Origin: Lentimicrobiaceae bacterium | GTDB taxonomy: Bacteria; Bacteroidota; Bacteroidia; Bacteroidales; SKPS01 | NCBI GenBank assembly: GCA_007119395.1 | Contig: SKPS01000159.1 | Location: 1-12,136, forward strand | DNA: 12,136 nt | Reading direction: 5' to 3' | Shown here: in pieces, positions 1 through 6,598 of the stretch | How the letters are laid out: every line of letters begins with the position of its first letter | How positions within the stretch are numbered: position 1 is the first letter of the stretch | Program-made: the position numbers and the translations under genes | The notes under the pieces: generated by a model | Told to the model about the DNA's origin: nothing | Databases searched by the model: none | The model's input: the letters and a program-made list of their open reading frames with translations, nothing else

Positions 1-208
1 TACCCAAGATGCTGAACCCCTTTTTCAACAACAGATCGTAATTGTCACGAAGATTGCACGCTTCCGCCGTACATCCGGGCGTATTGTCTTTGGGGTAAAA
101 ATAAACGATCAGTTTCTTTCCGAGATAGTCGGTTATTCTGACAGTTTTTCCGTTTTGGTCTGTCCCTTCCAGCTCCGGGGCCTTGTCGCCAGGCTTGAGT
201 GTTTTCAT
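1..208 (-). CDS. bcp: Thioredoxin-dependent peroxiredoxin (Bcp/PrxQ type), C-terminus cut by window edge
   Basis: Reduces hydrogen peroxide and organic hydroperoxides in the cytoplasm with electrons from thioredoxin. Only the first 69 residues are present. The N-terminus fits the Bcp pattern: KPGDKAPELEGTDQNGK (residues 5-21), then LIVYFYPKDNTPGCT (33-47). C46 is the peroxidatic cysteine in the TPGCT motif, and C51 sits five residues later as in the Bcp subgroup that uses a nearby resolving cysteine; LRDN follows at 53-56. The ATG at 208-206 is preceded by an A-rich leader without Shine-Dalgarno, normal for Bacteroidota. It lies 151 nt downstream of nth on the same strand, far enough for its own promoter, but I find no convincing one. 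The family assignment is secure from the motifs; the missing C-terminus cannot be judged. Confidence 0.94.
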   Translation of the reverse strand, partial: MKTLKPGDKAPELEGTDQNGKTVRITDYLGKKLIVYFYPKDNTPGCTAEACNLRDNYDLLLKKGFSILG

Positions 209-359
209 ACGCTTTTTTAATTAGTTTGTTTGTCAGTGATTTGATCATACAAGCTACCTCACATTCCTACATTTGCCGCAAGGTGCAAAATCGGATAGTA
301 AAAGTAAAAAAAATGTGCACTTTGTGATGTGTTGTGCACTTCATTTTATCAACAAGTTG
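209..359 (-). other. nth-bcp intergenic region, probable bcp leader
   Basis: This 151-nt gap lies upstream of bcp. It is AT-rich next to the bcp start. Read on the minus strand it has only a degenerate -7-like box, TAGCTTG (256-250, one T short of TAnnTTTG), with a TTG about 22 nt upstream (281-279). It also holds a direct repeat (see 314-341) and a short AACAA-G-TTGTT palindrome right after the nth stop, which lacks a following T-run and so is not a terminator. No small ORF looks convincing. Confidence 0.4.
314..341. repeat. Two direct copies of TGTGCACTT, 19 bp apart
   Basis: Exact 9-bp copies lie at 314-322 and 333-341; each contains the self-complementary core GTGCAC. The start-to-start distance of 19 bp is close to two helical turns, and the pair lies about 105 bp upstream of the bcp start. 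The spacing would suit a regulator binding the same DNA face twice, but no known operator is recognised and chance is possible. Confidence 0.3.
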
Positions 360-1010
360 TTATATCTCTTTGTTTTCGAGCTGTTGGTAGTGCTTGCAGA
401 GCGACTTCAGGAAACAGTTTTCACAGTCGGGTTTTCTGGCTTTGCACACATACCTGCCATGAAGAATGAGCCAATGGTGGGCTCTTGGTATGTCTTTTTC
501 GGGGATGTACCTGATCAGTTGCTGTTCAGCCTGCAGCGGGTTGGTTGCATTGCGAGTGAGCCCGATTCTTCCGGCCACTCTGAACACGTGTGTATCTACA
601 GCCATTGCCGGTTTTTTATACACAACAGAGGCAATCACATTGGCTGTTTTTCGTCCTACACCCGGTAGTTGTTGCAGTTGTGCTATGTCATCGGGTACCG
701 TTCCGTTGAAGCGCTCAGTCAGCATCCTTGCCATACCGATGAGGTGCCGTGTTTTGCTATTGGGGTAAGAACAGCTTTTGATTCTGCTGAACACCTCCTC
801 TTCGGTGGCCATTGCAAGCGAGCCGGGATCAGGAAACGCTTTGAACAGATCAGGGGTGATTTTGTTAACGCGCACATCAGTGCACTGTGCTGAAAGGATT
901 ACAGCCACCAGCAGTTGAAAGGGGTTGCTGTAATGCAATTCGGTATCGGCTTCAGGGTTGTTCTCCCTGAAGAGGTCTAGCACCTTTTGGTACAATTCGG
1001 CTCTTTTCAC
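360..1010 (-). CDS. nth: Endonuclease III (DNA glycosylase / AP lyase)
   Basis: Base-excision repair enzyme that removes oxidised pyrimidines and cleaves the abasic strand. All hallmarks are present in 216 residues, close to the family's usual length. The helix-hairpin-helix is LPGVGRKTANVI (115-126) with the catalytic lysine at K121. The catalytic aspartate is D139 in VDTHVFRV. The C-terminal [4Fe-4S] ligands C189, C196, C199 and C205 have the canonical C-x6-C-x2-C-x5-C spacing. RENNPEADTELHYSNPFQLLVAVILSAQ-type N-terminal sequence (from residue 15) is also typical. The start is GTG at 1010-1008; the only nearby ATG (1023-1021) is out of frame, and GTG gives the expected N-terminal length. 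The gene begins 12 nt after the stop of the small upstream gene, so the two are probably co-transcribed and possibly translationally coupled. Confidence 0.97.
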   Translation of the reverse strand: MKRAELYQKVLDLFRENNPEADTELHYSNPFQLLVAVILSAQCTDVRVNKITPDLFKAFPDPGSLAMATEEEVFSRIKSCSYPNSKTRHLIGMARMLTERFNGTVPDDIAQLQQLPGVGRKTANVIASVVYKKPAMAVDTHVFRVAGRIGLTRNATNPLQAEQQLIRYIPEKDIPRAHHWLILHGRYVCKARKPDCENCFLKSLCKHYQQLENKEI

Positions 1011-1022
1011 CTTTCGGCAACA

Positions 1023-1232
1023 TCAATTGGTATGGAGTTGCACTACCCCTACACTGTGGGTTTTGGTGATGCTAAAAGAGGCGGCATATTGTGCAAGGTA
1101 CTGTATGGTTTGACTCGAGGGGCCGCTTTTGCAGTGCTCGGTCATGGCTATAAACTCCGGGTCATTGACCAGCTTTTCAAGCATTTGATCGGAAACAGCC
1201 ATCAGCTCAGAGAGAGTAACGTTTTTTGTCAT
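1023..1232 (-). CDS. Small protein of unknown function, upstream of nth
   Basis: I do not recognise this protein. From the ATG at 1232-1230 it is 69 residues, begins MTKNVTLSELMAVSDQ and ends VVQLHTN. An in-frame GTG at 1265 would add 11 residues, but the added stretch is not conserved-looking. It has no signal peptide or membrane segment. Two probable helices are visible: a charged, amphipathic one over about residues 7-33, then another at about 39-53 after a SGPSS turn; one cysteine lies at about 34. It is probably cytoplasmic. Support for coding: ordinary-looking codon choice, a location in an otherwise empty 300-nt gap, and a stop 12 nt before nth. It follows the polymerase gene after 87 nt. 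A role linked to nth is only a guess from position. Confidence 0.62.
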   Translation of the reverse strand: MTKNVTLSELMAVSDQMLEKLVNDPEFIAMTEHCKSGPSSQTIQYLAQYAASFSITKTHSVGVVQLHTN

Positions 1233-1319
1233 ATCGGATGAATGGGTAAACAATTGCTTTTGCACACCATTAACGGCGGGGCTCCACGAAATATTGTCAC
1301 TTACCGGAAAAAAAGCTCG

Positions 1320-2819
1320 CTACTCTTTGGCGGTGCGGTACCTGAAGGGAATGGCGATGGCCACGAGCAGGAGTGGGCATGCAAAGAGGGTGTTGGGGAT
1401 CAAAAGATACAACACTGCGGTTGTCAGAAAGAGAGAGAAGAGGGCAAGGAGCCGTTTTCGGTTTTTCCAAAAAAGAACCAGCACCTGCAGGTGCAGCCAG
1501 ACCAACACGCCCAGTCCAAGCAACCCGGAGGCGAGCAAAGCGTTCGCCATGTAGTTGTTGTTGATGTTTACAGGCATCTCCCCTTGCCTCCCCAGGACAA
1601 ACACCCCTGGTTGACCAAGATACCCCAACCCCTTCCCGAAGATTTTTTCGTGGGTTGAGTAGCCTCTGAACTGATCCATGATTCTACTAATCTGTTCAAT
1701 CCGGTAGGTGACGGTCTGATCATGAAACGAGATGGGCTCCGGCGCCAGCAGAACGTTCTCCTTTTCTGTCAGTGCAAAAGCGATGCGGTGGCGCACTGCC
1801 TCTTCATCAGCAGGCTCCTTCCCCCAGAGCCTGTCATACCACCCCTGCAGATCAGCACGGTGATCAAACAATCTGATGTGCGCGAAAGTGATGAGGGTGA
1901 CCTCTGACTTGAAATGGTAGCTGTCTAAACGCAGTCCGGCAATCCAACGCTCTTTGGTCTCACCAGACACCACGTTCAGGAGATAATGACCCATGATGGC
2001 AGAGAACCCGATCACCAAAATCATCACATTGAGGTTTTTGATCAGGTTGAAGTTTCTCACCCGACTTGAATGAAATAGAAAGAAAATTCTGAGAAAAATC
2101 AGTACAAACACCAGAATAATCATCAAAAGAAACCCCTTGGATGAACCGCTCCAGATGATGGTGTAAAACATCAGCAGGAATGAAAAATGATAGAGTATTG
2201 ACAGGACTATATGGGCCTTTTGTCTGAACTTGAATAGAATAAGTCCAATCATAGTGGCAATGGGTGCCAGAATAAATATATCGGGGTTGTGCGTCAATGC
2301 AGTTCCATGCAAGAGCCTGTCAGGCATCAATATTTCGGGCAGCTCTATACCCCAGAGGAACAGACCAAATCGCGCAAGAGCCAGGATGGCTACAGCCGTC
2401 ATAAGATAAAACAGGGTTCTGAAAAACTGGTTTCGGTGTCTTAACAACTGCTCCTTGGTGCTGATAAGCAGGATTTGCAAGAGAACAATCAACAGGATGA
2501 CTCCCATGTTAAACAGCTCATAGTAGAACAATTCGATGGCGAGGTTGGATTTTTGCAGTGCAATCAGAAAAAGGAGCATGGCCAGGGTGAACGGGAGGTA
2601 TATCCCCAGCGTGCCTCTCAGCTTCGCCCTAACCCTTTTCAGTGAAAAGGCGAAAAAAAGGATGGTGATCAGAATGGTGGGTATCAACAGCGGAAAAAGA
2701 AGCTGTCTGAACGGGAAAAAGGATTCACCTGCCACAAAAAGCGCCATAATGAGTGACACCAGAGAGATCAAACGCTCCCTGTTCAGTTCTTGCTGCAGAT
2801 ATGTTTTTACTCTGTTCAC
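1320..2819 (-). CDS. O-antigen polymerase / ligase family membrane protein (Wzy/WaaL-like)
   Basis: A 499-residue inner-membrane protein with about 12 hydrophobic segments (roughly 15-31, 40-60, 71-89, 97-119, 132-158, 178-197, 203-224, 229-250, 262-283, 427-452, 457-475, 478-492). A long soluble loop at about 286-425 sits between segments 9 and 10, as in Wzy polymerases and WaaL ligases, where it is periplasmic and catalytic. FGKGLGYLG (394-402) and NNNYMANALLASGLLGLG (420-437) resemble the conserved G-x-G and HN-x-Y...GxxGL region after that loop. SGSSKG (224-229) recalls the SRG motif of the family. The start is GTG at 2819-2817, 5 nt after the epimerase stop; the first ATG (codon 25) would cut into the first membrane segment. 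Polymerase versus ligase cannot be decided from sequence, but linkage to a flippase and sugar genes favours a polysaccharide polymerase. Confidence 0.88.
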   Translation of the reverse strand: MNRVKTYLQQELNRERLISLVSLIMALFVAGESFFPFRQLLFPLLIPTILITILFFAFSLKRVRAKLRGTLGIYLPFTLAMLLFLIALQKSNLAIELFYYELFNMGVILLIVLLQILLISTKEQLLRHRNQFFRTLFYLMTAVAILALARFGLFLWGIELPEILMPDRLLHGTALTHNPDIFILAPIATMIGLILFKFRQKAHIVLSILYHFSFLLMFYTIIWSGSSKGFLLMIILVFVLIFLRIFFLFHSSRVRNFNLIKNLNVMILVIGFSAIMGHYLLNVVSGETKERWIAGLRLDSYHFKSEVTLITFAHIRLFDHRADLQGWYDRLWGKEPADEEAVRHRIAFALTEKENVLLAPEPISFHDQTVTYRIEQISRIMDQFRGYSTHEKIFGKGLGYLGQPGVFVLGRQGEMPVNINNNYMANALLASGLLGLGVLVWLHLQVLVLFWKNRKRLLALFSLFLTTAVLYLLIPNTLFACPLLLVAIAIPFRYRTAKE

Positions 2820-2824
2820 TTCAA

Positions 2825-3913
2825 CTACTCTGACATACTCATCAATTGGTTCACAATGGTTTCCGAGGCTTTTCCATTTCCATACATTGACAAATCGGGC
2901 TCGAAGGTTTTGTCATAAAGGGTATCAAACGCTGTAAGGATGTTGTTTTTGACGGCACCTGAAGGGATGTTGTATCCGGTTTGCACCAGCTCTTGCCATT
3001 CGGTTTCGTTTCTCAAAGTAACGCACGTTTTTCCAAGGAAATACGCCTCCTTTTGCAGTCCGCCGCTGTCGGTTAATACGGTTGCAGCATGTTGCAACAG
3101 CCACAACGACTCAAGGTATCCAACGGGTTCAGTAATGACGAAGTTCCGGTTCTCTGTTGCGATGCCATTTCTTTTCAATGCATGCTGGGTACGGGGGTGC
3201 AACGGCATCAACACGGGAACCTCATTGGCAATCTCGCTGATTGCCTCCATAATGCTTATCAGGTTATCGGGCAGATCAGTGTTTGATTGTCTGTGAAGGG
3301 TTGCCAGTACAAATTTTTCAGGGATATCACTTTGGGGTTTTCTGGCTTTAGGTGTGAAACGGAGCAGGGCATCGAGCATCACATCGCCGGTGATGGTGAT
3401 GGAACAGGGGTAGTGTCTGAACCCTTCGGCAAGGAGATTTTGTGCAGCCTGTTGTGTTGGACAAAAGAGAAGGGTGCTGATTCTGTCGGTAACGATTCTG
3501 TTTACCTCTTCCGGCATGCTTAGATCAAAAGAGCGCAATCCTGCTTCCACGTGGGCAACAGGTATGTTGAGTTTGCGGGCAGCCAACGCTCCGGCCAGGG
3601 TAGAGTTGGTATCACCATACACCAACACCACATCTGGTGCTTGCTGTACCATGAGTTTTTCCAAACCCTCCAGCATCCTGCCGGTCATGGCTCCGTGTGG
3701 CTGGCTATGAATATCAAGCCAAAAGGCAGGCTCCGGTATCCCCATTTGCTGAAAAAAGACCTGGCTCATGTTAAAGTCGAAATGCTGTCCGGTATGTACC
3801 AACAACTCTTTGACACCATCGCCATGCCGGGCAACAGCTGCACTCACAGCAGCAGCTTTGATAAACTGCGGACGGGCTCCGGTTACTGTAAATATTTTCA
3901 GAACTTTGCTCAT
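2825..3913 (-). CDS. wecB: Non-hydrolysing UDP-N-acetyl-sugar 2-epimerase (WecB/WbpI family)
   Basis: Cytoplasmic enzyme that inverts C2 of a UDP-N-acetylated sugar, either UDP-GlcNAc to UDP-ManNAc (WecB) or the 2,3-diacetamido uronic acid form (WbpI). It has 362 residues, typical length. Motifs in order: GARPQFIKA (12-20), HTGQHFDFNMS (40-50), YGDTNSTLAGAL (99-110) with D101, HVEAGLRSF (121-129) with E123, MPEEVNR (133-139), LHRQSNTD (206-213) with the catalytic-type H207, PLHPRT (237-242) and TDSGGLQKEA (281-290). The GARPQFIKA and HVEAGLRSF forms look more like the WbpI side than the GTRPEAIKM of enteric WecB, so the exact substrate is open and the symbol is a family label. The ATG at 3913-3911 lies 4 nt after the glycosyltransferase stop, so the genes are co-transcribed. 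It supplies an activated sugar for the polymer built by the neighbours. Confidence 0.95.
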   Translation of the reverse strand: MSKVLKIFTVTGARPQFIKAAAVSAAVARHGDGVKELLVHTGQHFDFNMSQVFFQQMGIPEPAFWLDIHSQPHGAMTGRMLEGLEKLMVQQAPDVVLVYGDTNSTLAGALAARKLNIPVAHVEAGLRSFDLSMPEEVNRIVTDRISTLLFCPTQQAAQNLLAEGFRHYPCSITITGDVMLDALLRFTPKARKPQSDIPEKFVLATLHRQSNTDLPDNLISIMEAISEIANEVPVLMPLHPRTQHALKRNGIATENRNFVITEPVGYLESLWLLQHAATVLTDSGGLQKEAYFLGKTCVTLRNETEWQELVQTGYNIPSGAVKNNILTAFDTLYDKTFEPDLSMYGNGKASETIVNQLMSMSE

Positions 3914-3917
3914 GCGT

Positions 3918-5015
3918 TTATAAGTTTCGGTATATGTTGATGAGTTTTTGTTTTTCGATGTTCCAGTTGTAGTGCTTTATGGCGGCCTCTCTTCCCTTTT
4001 CACCCATAGACCTTGCCATCTCCGGATCCTCTGTTAAGCGATTGATGGCATGGGAAATCTCCTCCACCTGAAGCGGATCAACACACAATCCACATGCATG
4101 TTTTTCGACAATATTACGAATAACAGGGAAATCGGAAGCGATAACGGGAATGCCTGCCAGCATGTATTCAAATATTTTCGTGGGAAGTGCTTCCATGTAG
4201 TTTGGTGTGGGGTGCAGCAGTGCCAGGCCGGCCAACGATTGCTCCAACACCTTGGCCACCTCATCTCTTCCCACCACCCCTTTGAACACTGTATTTGAGT
4301 ACCCGGGTGTTTGTTGCAGTTGTTCCGTAGTGATGTCCTGGTCCAACGGGCCGGCCAAGACCAGTTCTACCTTGCAGTTCGCTGCCGCCTGCATCATTTC
4401 GAAAACACCTCTGATGCGTGAGATCCCACCTACATAGCAAAACCCGGGGGATGTAGAAGCAACTGGTTTTAAGTGTGTAAACTCTTCGGGCATGGGGTAA
4501 TTCCGCACATCGGTGGTGCGTGGGTTTACGCGCATAAAACGCGAAGCGATGTGTGGTGTGGCAGTGATCACATGATCCACTTTTCCTGCCTGCCTGTTCT
4601 CATACCATTCAACCAGTCGCGACAACCCTTTTCTGAACGGTGAAGGGATCCACCCTTTCGACATCAGTTGTCGCGGAAGGTCTTCATGAACGTCGTACAC
4701 TAGCCGGAACCCCAGGCGCTTTAACCGGTTCACCATCAGCAGGAATTCGGGATCATGAAAATGGACTACACCGGGTTGCCAAGCGATCACCTCTTTGGCC
4801 AAAGCACGGGGTGCCTTCAGGATCCGGCCCGATCGGGAGGAGTGGGGCACCGCCACCGTTCGTATCTCCACACCTTTGACGGAAGTCACAGAATGCTCGC
4901 TTCCTGCCACCAGCAACATCACCTGATGACCGGCAGCAGCCAATGACACACACTCTTTGTGGAATATTCTGATGTCCTGTGCGGGATGCACTGTGGTGAC
5001 ATGGGCGATCTTCAT
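3918..5015 (-). CDS. Glycosyltransferase family 4 (GT-B fold)
   Basis: Transfers a sugar from a nucleotide donor onto a lipid-linked polysaccharide intermediate at the cytoplasmic face. From the ATG at 5015-5013 it is 365 residues and begins MKIAHVTTVHPAQDIRIFHK, the usual opening of this subgroup; a TTG at 5042 would add nine residues not expected in the family, so I prefer the ATG. Visible features: HFHDPE (85-90), YDVHE (107-111), YVGGISRIRG (194-203) at the start of the second Rossmann domain, and E-x7-E with E275 and E283 in EALPTKIFEYMLAGIPVIAS, the donor-binding signature of GT4. Donor and linkage cannot be read from the sequence. It follows the flippase by 29 nt and precedes the epimerase by 4 nt. 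It is the only glycosyltransferase seen in the cluster. Confidence 0.94.
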   Translation of the reverse strand: MKIAHVTTVHPAQDIRIFHKECVSLAAAGHQVMLLVAGSEHSVTSVKGVEIRTVAVPHSSRSGRILKAPRALAKEVIAWQPGVVHFHDPEFLLMVNRLKRLGFRLVYDVHEDLPRQLMSKGWIPSPFRKGLSRLVEWYENRQAGKVDHVITATPHIASRFMRVNPRTTDVRNYPMPEEFTHLKPVASTSPGFCYVGGISRIRGVFEMMQAAANCKVELVLAGPLDQDITTEQLQQTPGYSNTVFKGVVGRDEVAKVLEQSLAGLALLHPTPNYMEALPTKIFEYMLAGIPVIASDFPVIRNIVEKHACGLCVDPLQVEEISHAINRLTEDPEMARSMGEKGREAAIKHYNWNIEKQKLINIYRNL

Positions 5016-5039
5016 GGTGGAGAACCGTTCAATTCGTTG

Positions 5040-5047
5040 CAAACCTA
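5040..5047 (-). promoter_or_regulatory. -7-like box TAGGTTTG before the glycosyltransferase gene
   Basis: On the minus strand TAGGTTTG matches the Bacteroidota -7 consensus TAnnTTTG. Its first three bases are the flippase stop codon, and it lies 24 nt before the glycosyltransferase ATG. No TTG is found at the expected distance upstream, so an internal promoter is possible but weak. The same 11-mer (GTAGGTTTGCA) precedes the flippase. Confidence 0.28.
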
Positions 5048-6328
5048 CACCTTTTTTTGGGATTGCTGTCTCGACTTCTCATACCTGACAACAATAACAA
5101 ACAACAAAAACCAGTATATCAGATACATACCTATAATTATAAAGGAGAAGGTGAGGAGAAAGTCTTTTTCATCGAGATGGCGGAACCAATGTAACGAGAG
5201 GATGGCGGCAAACATTAGCACCTGCCACAGTGCTCCCAGTTTGATTTTTTCCAGTGCGATGATGAGGGTGCTGAGCGGTGACACCACAAACTGGATCATA
5301 AATGCGGGTGCGAGCAATGCAGCGTATGTGCCGGCGTTGGCCCATTGTTCTCCGAACAGGAGCACGAACAGCGGCTCACCGGTCAGGCGGAAGAAGATCA
5401 CAACGGCCGTTGCGAAGAGGGTGTTCACGAGTGTAAGCTTCAGGAAACCAGGCATGATAGATTGTTGGCGGTTTCTTTGTTCGGCATATTTCTGAAGCAG
5501 CAGTTGCGACATAGCGGTTGTGATGAGTGCCAGGGGGAGGAGCAACACCTGTCGGCAAAGATCAAATTCGGCGGTGGTTTTAGCAGAGTAATAGCTGTTG
5601 ATGAGCAGCACCGGTACCATGAGGCTCAGGGTGTTGAGCAATGCCGGAATGGTTTGATAAATGGGAAACTCTTTGTACCTGACGGCTACCTCTTTGAGTT
5701 TGGCCGGATGAACATGTCGGATACTGAATCCTGTGCGGAGTGCCTGGCCGAACGCCATCATCAGGTATGCGCCTCTTCCGATCAGCTCGCCCCAGAGGAG
5801 TCCACCTTGCCATCCCGCCAATCCCCCTCCCGATTGCACCGCCCCTTCGCTGACCCTTCTGGCGACTCTGTTCATGGCCGAAGCCCTGAAGGCTTTCTTT
5901 CTGATCAGCCAGTAGTTCAGTGTGTGTGCTGCACTGAACAGCATCACTGCCAGCGGGAGTAGGTAGAGCCACAGGCGCCCCTGTTCGGGCCAGGCAAGCC
6001 AACGGCTCAGTGAGTGAGGGAGGAAAGCCACCAGGAGAAAGAAAAGCAGTGCCATGCAAAGGTTTATGGCCAGTGCAAGCCAGGTAACATGGATGGCGTC
6101 ACGATCGCGAGCAGGAAGCACAACAGCCATCTCGTAGCGTAGCGTAGTCATCACAATAAGTATCGACGACACACTGTTGTAGACGGCAAAAAGAGCAAAC
6201 AGGTCGGCATCAAACACCCTACGCAGCAAGGGTTGTAACAGCACAGGTATGGCCTGAGCCACTGCGGTGCCGGTGACCAGTACAGAGAAGTTTTTCACAA
6301 AAGCAGAGCGAATACCCGGAATGCGCAT
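5045..6328 (-). CDS. wzx: Wzx-type polysaccharide flippase (MOP superfamily)
   Basis: Inner-membrane exporter that flips lipid-linked oligosaccharide units to the periplasm. It has 427 residues from the ATG at 6328-6326; a GTG codon lies immediately upstream, but ATG is the natural choice. About 12 hydrophobic segments span the protein. Family-typical stretches are LRYEMAVVLP (63-72) after the first two helices, YKEFPIYQTIPALLNTLS (218-235), FGEQWANAG (325-333) and SPLSTLIIALEK (350-361), which match the Polysacc_synt flippase pattern. The basic tail KSRQQSQKK is presumably cytoplasmic. It is the first gene of the leftward cluster, diverging from the secreted-protein genes, with a -7-like box about 20 nt upstream. 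Together with the Wzy-like gene it points to a Wzx/Wzy-dependent assembly route. Confidence in the family is high; the transported glycan is unknown. Confidence 0.94.
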   Translation of the reverse strand: MRIPGIRSAFVKNFSVLVTGTAVAQAIPVLLQPLLRRVFDADLFALFAVYNSVSSILIVMTTLRYEMAVVLPARDRDAIHVTWLALAINLCMALLFFLLVAFLPHSLSRWLAWPEQGRLWLYLLPLAVMLFSAAHTLNYWLIRKKAFRASAMNRVARRVSEGAVQSGGGLAGWQGGLLWGELIGRGAYLMMAFGQALRTGFSIRHVHPAKLKEVAVRYKEFPIYQTIPALLNTLSLMVPVLLINSYYSAKTTAEFDLCRQVLLLPLALITTAMSQLLLQKYAEQRNRQQSIMPGFLKLTLVNTLFATAVVIFFRLTGEPLFVLLFGEQWANAGTYAALLAPAFMIQFVVSPLSTLIIALEKIKLGALWQVLMFAAILSLHWFRHLDEKDFLLTFSFIIIGMYLIYWFLLFVIVVRYEKSRQQSQKKV

Positions 6329-6347
6329 CACGAATTTCTTGATGCTG

Positions 6348-6355
6348 CAAACCTA
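6348..6355 (-). promoter_or_regulatory. -7-like box TAGGTTTG before the flippase gene
   Basis: On the minus strand this matches the Bacteroidota -7 element TAnnTTTG. Transcription would start near 6343, leaving a short leader of about 15 nt before the ATG at 6328. A TTG occurs only 10 nt upstream (6368-6366), which is too close; no -33 element is seen at 17-23 nt. It is the best candidate for the promoter of the polysaccharide operon, but weak. Confidence 0.4.
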
Positions 6356-6380
6356 CGAAAAAAGCCAATCCATTACGTCG

Positions 6381-6398
6381 GTAGTGTATCATCACTAC
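6381..6398. repeat. Dyad GTAGTG-N6-CACTAC upstream of the flippase
   Basis: Perfect 6-bp inverted repeats (6381-6386 and 6393-6398) around a 6-bp centre lie about 26-43 bp upstream of the flippase -7-like box, a position where an operator could act. No known regulator motif is recognised; a chance dyad of this size is possible. Confidence 0.28.
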
Positions 6399-6471
6399 AG
6401 GCATTTCCCACCAAGCGGTTACTCCTTTAATTTTTGTTAACTGAAAGGTGAAAAGAAAATGGTTTTATATA

Positions 6472-6503
6472 TTGATTTCTATAGTATTTTATTTATATCT
6501 TTG
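6472..6503 (+). promoter_or_regulatory. Bacteroidota-type promoter for the secreted-protein genes
   Basis: TTG at 6472-6474 (-33 element) and TATCTTTG at 6496-6503 (exact TAnnTTTG -7 element) are separated by 21 bp, inside the 17-23 bp range known for the primary sigma factor of this phylum. The flanks are AT-rich. Transcription should begin near 6508-6510, giving a leader of about 90 nt before the ATG at 6599. It is the strongest promoter match in the window and may serve all three secreted-protein genes, since no comparable box is seen in the two downstream gaps. Confidence 0.75.
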
Positions 6504-6515
6504 CTTTTCACCTCC

Positions 6516-6546
6516 GTTTTTGACGTATGAGGCTCGCGTCAAAAAC
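6516..6546 (+). promoter_or_regulatory. 5'-leader stem-loop
   Basis: GTTTTTGACG (6516-6525) pairs perfectly with CGTCAAAAAC (6537-6546) around an 11-nt loop. It would start only about 7 nt from the predicted transcript 5' end. No T-run follows, so it is not an intrinsic terminator. It could protect the mRNA 5' end, as terminal hairpins do in other bacteria, or bind a regulator; that role is inference. Confidence 0.55.
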
Positions 6547-6598
6547 CGTGAGGGCCGCATGAGAACCCGAATTGTGAGTCTCAAAAAAGATTATCGTT

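Larger units (their letters stand above)
6329..6598. other. Divergent intergenic control region
   Basis: These 270 bp separate the leftward polysaccharide cluster from the rightward secreted-protein genes. The left part holds the flippase -7-like box and a dyad. The middle (about 6425-6505) is strongly AT-rich and carries the rightward promoter. The right part (6510-6598) is the transcribed leader with a stem-loop. A frame starting with GTG at 6448 stays open across this stretch, but it runs through the promoter and into the next gene and is not a credible gene. Confidence 0.7.

Noticed and set aside
45..248. Minus-strand frame over the peroxiredoxin start
   Set aside because: It is out of frame with the clear Bcp motif sequence (TPGCT) in the same DNA; a shadow.
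349..362. AACAA-G-TTGTT palindrome after the nth stop as a terminator
   Set aside because: The stem is only 5 AT-rich pairs and no T-run follows in the direction of transcription.
273..668. Plus-strand frame over nth
   Set aside because: It lies antisense to a complete endonuclease III with all catalytic and iron-sulfur residues; no family resemblance.
3837..3895. Antisense reading FDKLRTG, reminiscent of peptides from translated intergenic repeats
   Set aside because: It falls inside the conserved GARPQFIKA region of the epimerase and there is no second copy of the DNA in the window.
5345..5962. Long plus-strand frame of about 205 codons antisense to the flippase
   Set aside because: The opposite strand has a full-length flippase with conserved motifs; the antisense product is Glu/His/Cys-rich without recognisable domains.
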